From: Neospora caninum Liverpool
Taxonomy: Eukaryota > Apicomplexa > Conoidasida > Eucoccidiorida > Sarcocystidae
DNA length: 64,000 bases
NCBI RefSeq assembly: GCF_000208865.1
Contig: NC_018394.1
Coordinates: forward strand, 393,635 to 457,634
Direction: 5' to 3'
The notes beneath the pieces are model-generated. The model saw only the letters and a list, made by a program, of their open reading frames with translations. It searched no databases and was not told the origin of the DNA. A program made the translations under genes and the position numbers. Positions 37,600 through 49,342 of this stretch are shown one piece after another. Position 1 is the first letter of the stretch; every line of letters begins with the position of its first letter.

Positions 37600-40500
37600 A
37601 TGTCGGCGGCTGCTGAGGCCGTGGGAGGCGCTTCGGGGCTCTCAGCGGCGCCCGTCGCTGCTTCGCCCTCAGCTCCGGGTGTCCTCTCGGCTGCCGTCTC
37701 GCCTGGAGTGTCTCTGGCGGTGTCTCCGTTTTTTCCGCTCTTCCGCCTCGCGCGTCACGAGCCGGTCGACGCCGTCAAGGAGGCCTTCGAGAAGACTTTC
37801 GAGAAACATCGGCAGGAACTCGTGGAGCGGCATCCGTCGCTGGAAGCGTCAGCCTTGCAGGCGCTGCAGGAGAAACTCATCCAGGACCAGCACCTGCTCG
37901 TGGACCCAACTTCACGGGGCACACTGCTTTTTGAGATTGCTCAGCGCTCCAAAGACGAGGAAGCAGTCGAGCTCGCCAAGTTTCTCGTCGACGAGAAACG
38001 CGTCCTGACCGTGGCGCAACGCGATCGCATGCAACAGACCTGTCTCTTCTACGCCGCTCGCGAAGGCCACGTCGCCCTCTGCAGATTCTTCATTGAGCGC
38101 GGCTGCGACCCGAACGCCCAGGACACCGTCGGGCAGACCTGTCTCTTCTACGCGTCCCGCGAAGGTCGAGCCGCATGCATTGCGGAGATTCTCGACCGCG
38201 GCGGGAACCCGAACTTGATTGACATCAATCGGCAGTCTTGTCTCTTCTACGCGGCTCGAGACAACCGCCTCGACGCGGTGCGTGTCCTCCTCGAGAAAGG
38301 CGCTGACCCACACGTGAAGGACACTCTGAGAAAGACTGCCTGGCACTTTGCCAAGGCAAACAATCACCTGGCGGTGTGCTCCCTCCTCAAGGGTTCGGGG
38401 GGTGGTGGAGCCCAGACGAGCGCCGCTGCGGTCGGCGCTCGAGGCCCAGTCCCCGTTCGGAGTTGCAGCAGCATCTCCTCGCTCTCCTCGTTCTCCTCCT
38501 TTTCAGGCGCCGCCCCCACCTCGCCGAACGCGGGTTCCGCTGGTCTCGCCACAGGCGCGGAGACTCCTGCCGCGAGCCTTGAGACTCCCGACGGCGCGGG
38601 CAACGGACAGGCAGGGGGATCCGGAAAACCCGCGCCAGGTGCGTGCCCGATCTCCTCTCTCTTTTCTCTCTTCTGTCTCTTATCTCTCTTCTCTCTGTTC
38701 TCTCCCTTCTCTCTGTTCTCTCTGTTCTCGCTCTTTCTGTTTCTCCGTGTGATGGCCGCTTTGTTTTTGGGACCGTGTGAGCTGTGTGTGTGTGTGGCTT
38801 TCGGCCTCCTCTGTTTTCCTTCGTTGTCTTTCGCTTGGGTGTTTTACCTCCCTGCACTTTCGCGCGCTCGTGCTCCTCTTCTCTGCTCAGGCGTCGGCGA
38901 GGCGGCGTGCGGCGAGGAGGTACCTCAGAGAAAGAAGTATCGGCTGCAGTTCCGCCCGCTCCCCGACGAGTGCCCAGACCTGTGGCTGAACGCCGGGAAT
39001 GAGAAGTTAACAGGTAACCTTCGAAACAAAAAAGGAACGCCTCGAGACAAGCCTGTGTCAGCTACCCAAAAATAGAGAAACGTGTCACTCTGCATGCCCA
39101 GAGACACACATATCCGGATCTGTATGCGCATGTATAGGTACAAATATATGCATATAGGCGCATGTATGTTAGGCTCAGGCATTGTGCCGAAAACAGACGC
39201 GCGTCAACACGCATGCATAACACATACTTATATATATAAATAAATACATATATACCTATCTATATATATACATATATATATATATATATGCGCATGTCGT
39301 GGTTGTGTATCTCTCCTGTGTGGCTGCGTGTGCCGTCGCGAACGCACAGCTCCTCGTGTCGCAAAGGAGTGAGAGTGGGGTTGAAGAGGCAAAAGGGGGC
39401 AAATTTTTCCCCATTTTTGTCTCTTCTTCCATGAACAGATTCACGTGTATCCGACGAGCGCGCCTCGTGGTTCCCTTTTTTTGCTCCTCACGGTCAGAAG
39501 TCGTCGGTGTTTTTTTTTCCAGAGTTCGAGCGGCTCTTCCCCGCCCTCAGTGTATGGCGCCGCGATGCGCAAGAGACCGGTTCTGCGGCGCAGACGAGCA
39601 ATGAGGGCGGAGCGTCCGTCGCTTCCCAGGGGGCTAAAGAAGCCTCGCAAAACCACTACGACTCGATTCGTCTCGCTCTTCTGCAAAATGCGCAACAAGC
39701 GGCGCTGGGTACAGGCAGTCCGGGCATGGATTTGCTGGGTCTGTGGCAAAGTGCGGCCTCGGCGCTCCTCTCCGAACTCAGCAAGTAAGACTCAAAGCGT
39801 ACGAATGGATCAATGCACACAGGTCCAGAGGGGTGAGCATCTAGAATTGCAGTGGAACACGCGGTAAACTTACCTAGATCAACAGATATAGACTGAGGCA
39901 GACCTAAAGACACAGAGCGACATAAAAGTAGATGCATATTTATATATATATATATATATATGTGGATAGATGTAGATAAGATGTACGTGGTGTGATGTCG
40001 ACATAAAGCGAAGAGAGAGAACGGTGTGTGGCATGGTGGAGGGACGGAGCGGGGATATACAAAGGTCGAGACAGTCGCGCTTGGACGCGGAAAGAGCGTT
40101 TTTGGTGTACACACTCGGGGCCCGTCCGGTTGGCTGAGAAGCGTCGACATGCACATGCAGTCGAGGCATTCAGGCTCGTGCAAAGCCGGGACACTTGAAC
40201 AAAACACGGGGGACGCAATCCAGACCTCGTGCAGAAGCCTCTGTGTGTTATTATAGCTCTCGTTTGCTCTTACGGAAAACGTATTGATCTTCAAGGTGGA
40301 TTTCCGTGCGAGACCGTGCACCGGACGGTCACACAGAGAGCCGCGTTCGCGGCGCTCTCTGTTTTCGATCGTTTCTTCCGTAGGGGAGCGAATGCCTGTT
40401 TTCTCGCAGTTCCACCGAGAAAATGTCGCTTTCACCCCTTTTCTGCATGCAGATATGAAGGTGGTCATATTTTTGAGAAGCCGGTGGATCCAAAGACGGC

Positions 40501-41966
40501 GCCGGGATACTACGACGTGGTGACCCGACCCATGTCGCTTTCCTGCATTAAGGCCAAAATCCGAAAGAGCGATTACGCCCACCCTCAGCAGTTCCTCAAG
40601 GTATGCGCTGTCTTCTCCGATTCTCTCTGTCTCTTCGACTTCGTTTCTTCGACGTTTTACTTCTTCCCTGTCTCTCTTCTTCTCTGTCTCTCTTCTTCCT
40701 TGTCTTGCTTCGTCCCTTTCCCTCTTCTTCGCCTTCTCTTTTTTTTCGCTTCCTCTTCATTTAAGCGGAAAGAAGATTCAAGCGGAAAAGCGAGAGAGGA
40801 GGGAGAGTGAACCGGGAATGAAGAGAGGGTGGAAAAAACCTCTGGAGGCGACAGCGAGAGAAGGCGCCGCATGAAAAGGAGAGAGGCAACAAGGTGTCGA
40901 GCAGCAGAGGAGAAAGTGTAGACATGATGGGGACAAAAATAAGGGTTTTTTGTTCTCTCCGTGTTAACAGGATGTTGAGCAAGTTTTCATCAACTGCGAG
41001 ATCTACAACCAACAAGGCTCGTGGGTTTGGAGCATTGGCAAGAACATGCAGAAGTTCTTCACGAACCAGGTGTGCGGTGACTCGGCTGTTTATCGTCCTT
41101 CTCGTCCTTTTGCGTCCCTCTGTTTTTTTCTTTTGCTCTCCTCTCGTTTTCGTCTTTTCTTCGAGTTCATCGCGAGGGGTGGAGCGGGCATTCCAGTTCG
41201 TGACGAGACACGCCGATGCTTCGCATGCTTCTCGCCTTCTCTGCGGTGTCTGGGGCGCCCGTCACGCAGTTGTTCGTCTCGCGCGGCTGCTCTTTTGTTT
41301 TCTTTCTTTCCACCTTTTCTTTCTGTCTTTCGGTGCCGTGTGCAGGTGATGATCACGCGCTTCCAGGACTACGTGGACAAGTACAACAAGATCTACAACG
41401 TCCTCGCGGAGTGTGAACAAGAAAACCAACGCGCCAAGGCGGCGCGCACAGACGGGGACACTAGCGGTCAGCCAGAAGAGCCCAAGACCGAAGAGACGCC
41501 GAATGCGTCTTCTTTGGAAGAAAGCGGCGAGGCGTCTGCAGGAAGAAGCGATACTGTGGAGTTAGCTCCTTCGGTCGAGTCCGCAGGCGCAGAAGCAAAG
41601 GCCGGGGAAGAATCTGGCGACAGTGGCGAGAAGGGAGAGAAGGCGATGAAGCGCGAAAACGCGCCTTCGGCAGGTGCCTCGGACGGTGAAGAAGCGAGGT
41701 CAAGGGAGAGCCGGAAGGCGGAGGACGCGGAGACGGGCAAGAGCGAAGACGAGAGACGGAGAGACAGCAGACGGTCGTCTGCAGCGTCAGGGAAAGAGTC
41801 TTGTGGCCGAGGAGAGGAGGCGAAAACGGAGGAAAAGGAGAGTAAGCGCACTGAGGAAGATGGTGGCAGCGCGAAGAAAGAGAAGGACGAGAACAAAGGG
41901 AAAGACACTGCAAATGCAGACGGCCGGAAACGCAGGAGAGACGAGGCGGGCGAAGCTGCCACGTAG
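37600..41966 (+). CDS. BDP1: Ankyrin-repeat and bromodomain protein, BDP1-like, 763 aa
   Basis: Exons 37600-38638, 38891-39013, 39523-39784, 40453-40600, 40971-41069 and 41346-41966 join in phase. Residues about 145-265 hold ankyrin-type repeats with a recurring TCLFYAAREGH motif (QQTCLFYAAREGH, GQTCLFYASREGR, RQSCLFYAARDNR, RKTAWHFAKANNH). Residues about 455-575 form a bromodomain: GGHIFEKPVDPKTAPGYYDV occupies the ZA-loop region, then RPMSLSCIKAKI, then FINCEIYNQQGSWVWSIGKN, where Asn537 (YN) is the expected acetyl-lysine anchor. The usual WPF shelf is replaced by HIF. The C-terminal 190 residues are acidic and basic low complexity. Ankyrin repeats before a single C-terminal bromodomain are the hallmark of apicomplexan BDP1, which in Plasmodium binds acetylated histones at promoters of invasion genes. 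It presumably acts in the nucleus. The ATG at 37600 follows a C/T-rich leader. Confidence 0.92.
39229..39290. repeat. TA-rich microsatellite
   Basis: TATATATAAATAAATACATA followed by TA runs, in intron 2 of the BDP1 gene. A second TA run lies at 39938-39961 in intron 3. Confidence 0.85.
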
Positions 41967-44904
41967 GCGAAAGCGTGGCGAAAGGGGAGGGGGTTCACAG
42001 CGGGGCGCACGGACGGTTGATGTTTTTCGCAAATGGGCGAAGGGAGTCAAAAAGCGAAAGAAAGACGTGGGCTGAACAGCCGGCAGTGATCGAGACACAA
42101 CGGCCACACGTGGAGAGAGGGGAGACAGGTTCTCTCGTCCAAGACGTGACGGCACTTGTCAAGAAGATCGCCATGGAGTCGATAGCGACGCGCAGCGCGC
42201 TCGCGAAAGCGCAGAGTGTGTGGTTCTCGCGACGTTCCCCTGGAACCGGAGGATGCAACTGGGTAGTCACTGAGAACTCCTGTTTCGCCTGTCTCGAAGG
42301 GCTGAAGCGTTGGGCGTCTTCGTATGTGTGCGGTCGCCTAGAGGCGCATCGCCTTCTCTGGAGGTGGCTTCGCGTTGTTCTGCGCGTATCACCCTGAGAG
42401 AGAGATCGCGAGAGGCTTCAGCCAAGCGAGGCGCGTACAGGCCGAAAAGCGGCGGCAACGAAAACGCACAGCCAAAAGAAAACCAGAACGCCCGCGTAGT
42501 CGTGTCTCGTTGTGTGAAAATGTGTGCACACGTTTTGGGGGGGGCGGCGGTGGGAGAGGCCGTGAGAGTGGAGATCGGTTTTGAAAGGGACGGGATTTTT
42601 GGCGGATGACGGAAACGGGCGGCGACTTTTGTGGGCGATGTGTAGCATAGACGAACGTCGACACTTTTCGCCGCACGGAGAAGATTTTTTGCGTCTTTCC
42701 GCGAATGGAAAAACGGCGTCCGTGCGGGGGAAACTGGGCGGGGAGAGACTGTGACGGCGGGCGGGTGTACAAATGTTTTTTTGGCGCAACAATATCTGTT
42801 TATTATGTCTTCTCTAAAGGCCACTTCACGACGAACTGGCGGGTTAAACGCTTTTGTCGCTTTCTCCTTTTCGCGAAGCCCCGCGCAGCGAACGTCGAGA
42901 TGCACAGGGGAGAAGCTTCGCGGGGCTCTTTGGAATGACACGCTTCTTTCGATACACAGATTCCCTAAGCTCGTTCAGCAAGTCAACGTTTACCGGAGGA
43001 AGCGGAAAATACATGGCCGAGTTTCAGCTTTTTTGATGCACAGACTAAATTCGCTTTCGGACGGCTTGTATACCTACATGTGGGTGACGCTCGCCAGTTC
43101 AAAGTTGCAGTTTGTCGGATTTGTGAGCGGCCGCGTGCGCGTACACACGCCCGGCGAACGCCCAGTTTCTCGCGGTGAGTTTCCGGGAAAAGGAAGTTTA
43201 TGGTGGGAAACCGTTCCTTCTCGCGCCCCCGCGAGCGCGTATGACGCAGAACAACACCCCACAAAACTGCACAACTCGATTCTACACTTCCAAAATTCGA
43301 ACTGTGCACTGAGAGGGTTCTTGGGGTTCGGGCGATTGATCTCCCTTTCGATACGGAAAAACCAAAAGAGTGGTACACCGCCGAAACACCAGGACCGCGT
43401 CGCAGTCACACTCGGTCCTGACAATCTCGTCAACTTTGCAGGTCTGGATACCCGTACTTCCGTTTCTATTTATATAGTATATAGATGTGTATATACGCAG
43501 TATGCATACATGTAGGTGTGTGACTGTCTAACTCTAGATCGATATATGTGTATGCGTTTATCACGGTTTTCTGTGGCGGGTCCGGAGGCTACGACGAGAC
43601 TCTCGAAGAGACGAAGAGCGCAGAGGAAAAAGCGCAGCTCTTCGCTGGAGCGAGGAGGAGGACGTGGATCCTGTAGAGCGGCGCAAAACTGAGGAGAAAC
43701 GTTGGACGCGCCGCACGCCTCCTGTGTCTAGACACCCGACGTTTTGCGCCGCATGCACAAGGAACCATCGGAAGGCCGGCTAAGAAGTATTTGCTTGACA
43801 ACGCGCGAGGGTTACGGTTCCGTGTGAAAGCACAAGCGTATTCTCACATGTACGTGGGATCCATTGGAGAGGAGAAAGCTCCTCGAGCGCGGCTCTCTGT
43901 GAAAGTTCTTCTGAGAAACTCGAACTCGGGAGACGCCAAAGGAACACAACGGCGCAGCTCTCAGCGCTGCAGACCAAAAAGTGTAAACACAGAGGCACAT
44001 GTGTGAGTTCTTCCTGTCGAGTACTGCCGACACGGAAGAAAAGAGAGTCGCCTTCCGCCGACTCCGCCTCTCGGGTTTCCCCGCGTTTTTTCACAAGAAT
44101 CAAAGTGGAGATAACTACCGCCTTGTTGGAGCCGCTCCAGGCCTACGCTGCCTCCCCGTTTTTGCCCTCCGGGACAGCTCCTGGTCCTGCGACAGTCCAG
44201 GTTGGCCCACCCCCACTCTGCCAAAGCACACACACACACTTGCATGCAGAGGCACGTATACAGTCGCGAACGGGTATCTCCGTGCTGTGGGGACGAGTAG
44301 AAAACGCGTATCAACACGCATTCCGGGCGGCTCGGGGGGCGCATTTGCTTCAGAGGAAGGGACAACGCGTTGTCGATGCCGTTGACGTCGCCAAGACAAC
44401 TGGCCAAGGCGCCAACCCCTCTTGCTTCTTTCACGTGAAAAAGAAACAGAGAGACCGCGTTTTCCGCACTCCCTCCTAAACATGCCACCGTTCTCTGTGC
44501 GTCCGGTTCCGCTGCGGAGTCCCAAATCGCGCGTCCCGTCCCGTGGAGGTTCCCAGAAAGCCCCGAGAGACAAAGGACAGGTCTTCGATTTCCTTTCTAA
44601 AGATGGCAACAAAACGGTAGCAGAATATCGAGCGGGAGCTCCTGACGTATACAAGCCTCAAACGCACCGCGCCTTCTCTTGTGACAGCACGGGCGCCTCC
44701 TTCATCTGTCCCCGCCTAGACCATCAAAAGTGCATATATACACATGCATCCGCATACACATTTCTACACACATGAACTGCACATGTATATCTATACACCT
44801 CTACAGATAGAGGCACGTATGGACTTGTGGGAGTCCTCAGCACGGGTGCTTCCTTGCGTGAAAAATTCTGGAGTTACGACTGGGTTTCCGTCGTGTCTTT
44901 CTTC
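41967..44904. other. Convergent intergenic region, one orphan frame
   Basis: 3' flanks of the BDP1 gene (plus) and the coiled-coil gene (minus). Composition is mixed, with few repeats. A plus-strand frame from the ATG at 42805 to 43515 (236 codons) has no domain, no evident splice partners and ends in TA-derived codons; it is treated as unproven. No RNA gene was recognised. Confidence 0.45.
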
Positions 44905-47900
44905 TCAGTTGACAGCCACTTCTTCTTCGAGAGCCGTGCCGGTCTCGCAAGTCGCCATGTCCTGTCGGTCTTCGTTGGAAGAGGGCGACGTCTCTGCATG
45001 CAACGCGCGCAGAGTCGAGGGACTCGGCGCCTTCTTCCGCTTCATCAAGGTCACCCGAAGCTGCTCGGCCTTTTCTTGCTTCTGGGACATCTTCTCTGCC
45101 AGCTCCTGCAAACGCCGCTCCATCTCCGTGCGGTTCCTGAACGCGACAAACGAAAGATTTTCAAACCCGCGCACCAAACGGTAAACCAGACAGACCCCTT
45201 CCGAAAAAGGCAAAAACATCGACGCAAACACGTTTCCACACGCACCTCTACACACACACAATATATATATATATATATACGTATACATGTGTACGTTTAT
45301 AGAGGTGAATGGATGTGTGTATGGATCCACGGCATTTCTCCGGTGCACGAGGGCCTGCTCTTTTTACAGAGTTGCACGAACGAAGATGGCCAACGACGAG
45401 GCAAACAGACTTGGCCCGGAGACTCAAAGATAATTCGATTTCTGAACATTTTAAACGCGCGGCGCGCGTAGGATACTGAAATCCAGCAGTTTTCCACGGG
45501 TACAGCTGTAAAGGAAAAGCAGTCTTTACCTGCTGACTTGCTCCTCGGCTTCCGTGATCTTCTTCTGGAGAGTTAGCTTCGTCTCTTCGATGATTTTGTT
45601 CTTCCTCTCGATCGCCAGTTCGACGCGCTCCTCGAGAGACTGGAAAACGAAAAACGTCTCAAAGGGTGAAAGACCAAAGAATGAGCTGCAAAGCCGTCCC
45701 AACATCTGTGTCTCGAGAGGTGCCGAAGTGCACGAAACGCCGCGAGGGCTGTGAACGAAAGAGGCAGACGCTGTGTAGCGTCGCAAAAAGACCACCCTGT
45801 CGGCACGAATTCAAGAAAAAACAGACACGTTCTGTCTCTCCGAGGAAACTGTTGTTCTCGTGTCTCTCCGGAACTATCTCCAGGCACGCATCGATTCCCA
45901 CACGAGCCTGTCTCTGCTTCCTTTCCGGGGAAAACGATTCACATTGAGCAAGTTGAACACTCAGCGCTCACCTTCTTCTTCTCCTCAATCTCCATTTCTC
46001 TCGCCAGGATGACCTCGCGTTTCTCCTCCCACTTCTGCTTGCGCCGAGAGGACTCTTCGTCCAGAAGCTGCTTGCGACGCCTCTCTGCCTCCTCCAACTT
46101 CTCCTGAACCGACGTCAGACAAGAAAATAGACAGAAAGCACTCACCCGCAGATGCACACAACGCTTTCACGCACGCGGGCAGATGTATTCACATGCATGC
46201 GGCGAGATCTACACACATCCGCATGCACACATGTCAAAGCAAGTCACCGACAGCCGCGAAGACGACCTAGAGTGTCTCTAACGAGGTGAAGAAGAGAACA
46301 GAAACACTTTTCCCTCAGGAAGTGGGGAGAAACGCAAGGGCTCCTCCAAGCGCGAAGAAGTTAACAGCGGAAGACGGAGACACAGAGATCCAAAGAAGCA
46401 AGCGACCCCACCAGGATGCGATACACCCGGAGACAGCCGTTTTGTACAGAGAAAAAAAGGAGCGGGAGAAGACAGGGGAACCGCGCAAGAGGGACCGCGC
46501 TCCACAGACACCGTATGTGTGCCTTTCGCGCCCTTCCCCTTCTCTCTCTTCCTTTTCTGTCTCTCTCTCTCCTCCTTATGTGTGTGTCTCTCTCTCCTTC
46601 TTATGTGTGTGTCTCTCTCTCCTGCTTATGTGTCTCTTTCTCTCTCCTTCTCCTGTATCTCTTCTTATCTTCTCTATCATTTTCTCCGCGCTTCTCCTTT
46701 CTCTGTTTTGCGGAGACTGCTTTTACGCTTTTCTCACCTGGAGTCTGAGGGATTTCTCCTCTTCTTCCAGTTTGTTCTTTCCCTGGACTTTTTCGATTTG
46801 CTGAAGAGCCTTTGCGAGGCGTTCCTTCTCCTGCGCCCGCAGCTGGTTCCTGCGCTCCTCTGCACTCTGCATCTTCTTCTGCAAATTTGCCTGCGGGATC
46901 CACAAAACAACGCACAGAACCCCGCTGCGCTGCACGTTCTCCCGACCCTCTCGACTCTCAATTGACCCCAAACGCACGGTTCGTCAGCCCTGGAGGCTTC
47001 TTTACCGACACCGCAAAAATACGTGGATGTGTGCACAGATGGAAACACGGAGCTGTTGACGCAGAAATGTACGCGTTCAGGTCTGTGCCCCAAAGCACAA
47101 TGTCACGAGAGTCTCGAAAAATGCTAGGCTGCCTTGTCACCCCTATATGCCCACGCGACTGGCGATTTCTAGCGAAACAAGCTTTATCGGCTTTCGTGGC
47201 TGTTTTCCATGTGAAGACATGAGTGCAGATACACATCCAACCTACATGTGCACACAAGAATGTTTCTGAAAGGACTGCGTCGTGTACCTGAATTCCCTCG
47301 ATTCTGTTCGCGAGGGTTTCTTCTGCTCGTTTTTGGTGGATGGCAACGGGGTCCGCGTCGAGAGAGAGGGAGTCCCCTCCAACTTCTTCGGCAGTTTCCA
47401 GACCAGGAGTCGAACTCTCGAGGAAATCCAAAGCGCGTTTGTCTAGGCGATTCACGCGGAGCTCGAGGTTCTTTGCGCGTTCTTCTTGAGTCTTTCGGAT
47501 TCGCTCCACAACCGCTGCGCGACTGAGGAAAGGCAAGTGGAAACACAAAACCGTGCAGGCAATCGCCTCCCGGATACCTGCAGCCAGTGTACATACACCT
47601 GGCTGAGACTCCCCACGTGTGGCGGTCGACGGCTCTCCATGTGTTTGTCTTGGGATAAGGACAGCAGTCTCCCAACGAGGAAAACGGGGTCTACACATAC
47701 CGGCGGAAAAGATCGCAAATCGTGTGACCACGCTCACAGCCTAGATGATTACTTCTGCCATACACAGCAATGCAGTGCCCCACGCACAGGCCTCGAGATG
47801 CAGTAACGTACTTTGCCGGCTCCTATAGTCACATGCCACTCGCACCCCTGTGTACAACGACACATTCAATCAGCTCTATACATAAACATAGCCACAGAGA

Positions 47901-49342
47901 TGTATCCACAGAAACCTGCATCTGTATAGAATCGTAGCCGCCTGCATATATATATATATATATATATGTGGACACACAGCACAGGTGTGGTTATGTCAAG
48001 TGATCGAGATGCGTACACCTGCGCTTCGGCGCCGCGATGAACCTCGGGCTTACCGCTCAATGAATTTCCTCGCCACCACGCGCCGTCTGCAAAGGTGTTC
48101 CTCATGGCGTTCGCGGGCACGTTTCTCCCGCTCGACGAGCGAGGATTGCCGCGACAAGCGCTTTCGCTTCGTCTCCAAACGCGCACTCACGCGCTCGTGG
48201 ATGCTAACAGACAACTCGCTCTGGCTGCACAGACTCTGGAAAAAGCGGGAAACGCAGGACGCACACACCGAAGCAGAGAGCCTTTTCGGCTAGCAGAAAG
48301 AGAGACTGAGAGGGAAAGGCAACTCTTCGTGACGGAGAGAAACCAACACTCCCCACCCGAACGGTGCCTCACCGGCCGTTTCTCTCCGGTTACAGAACAT
48401 TCTCAGTAGTTATCTATCGAACACAATGGTGATGTACGAGCAGGGCTGTATAGGAAACCACGGGCACACGCAAATACAGATTTGCATGGACAGAGACGCA
48501 CACTACAGATTGATAGAGTTGTAACGAGGACTCAAATTCTCACGTCGAGAGTGCAGCGACGGATCCGAGAACTCGCGAAAAAGGGTATGTGTATGCATAC
48601 AGCCCCACATCTTTCTACACAAATGTCGTAGGGACAAGAAACCTCTTCGCATGCGTGGTTTGAAAAAGTGCTTCTTCATCTCTCGCTTTTCCTCGGGTTC
48701 TGCGCCACGCAGTGTCTGTCGCTTGTCCAGCTTTCGCGTTGCGGCCACGATCTTTCGTCCCCTCCATCCCTGACAACCTCTCTCTCTTTCTCGAACCTCC
48801 AGGGTTGAGTTTTACGAGGAAAAGGGTCAGACAGCGAAAGATCCCTGAACACTTCTCCGAAGAGAAGGCGTCGCCCGCCGCACGAAGAGCCATCTCTTGC
48901 GAGCGGTCTCGGTGAGTCCAATTCCCGGCCTCTACAAAGTCCGTACTCATCCTGCTCGGTCGGGGCAGCGAGACTGCAGAAGTCTCTGATTGGTCATTTC
49001 CACAGGCTTTGCTGCATCAGCAGACCGTCCGTCGAGGGGCGGTGAAGTCCCAGTGGACATTGGCTAGACTTTCCACGGTTTTTCTCCGGGGCGGTCAGTG
49101 CGTACGGAGAGGCGAGACCCGATCCGTGTGCTCGCGGAGCTCCGCCCAAAACGCTTGCGTGTTCTCACCTGAAACTTCACCACGTATCCACACGCTCTCT
49201 CGTGTTCATCGAGGACGACGAAGTCGTCCATCGATTGCACGTAGCTTTGAGAGTTGGACGAGGCGATTGGATCTGCCGGGGACGATTTCTCGGAAGTCCT
49301 GGGCGCCACCGTGGCGGAGTTCGTTGCGGCGGTCTGACTCAT
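44905..49342 (-). CDS. Coiled-coil protein with exon-encoded repeats, 400 aa
   Basis: Exons (minus): 49342-49169, 48220-48054, 47522-47288, 46890-46738, 46103-45972, 45639-45530 and 45136-44905. All six junctions keep phase (1,203 nt in total). Residues 1-58 are a Ser/Ala-rich head ending MDDFVVLDEHERACGYVVKF. From about residue 60 to 350 it is almost wholly charged heptad-like helix. Exons 4-6 each encode one related unit of about 37-51 residues: LQKKMQSAEERRNQLRAQEK, LEEAERRRKQLLDEESSRRK and ERVELAIERKNKIIEETKLT. The spacing recalls tubulin-binding stathmin repeats or other cytoskeletal coiled coils, but that is a resemblance only. The tail (about 350-400) is Ser/Thr/Glu-rich. No transmembrane or signal sequence is seen. 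A structural cytoskeletal role is the most natural guess. Confidence 0.85.
45260..45285. repeat. (TA)n microsatellite
   Basis: Short TA run in the last intron of the coiled-coil gene. A similar run lies at 47945-47968 in another intron. Confidence 0.85.
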
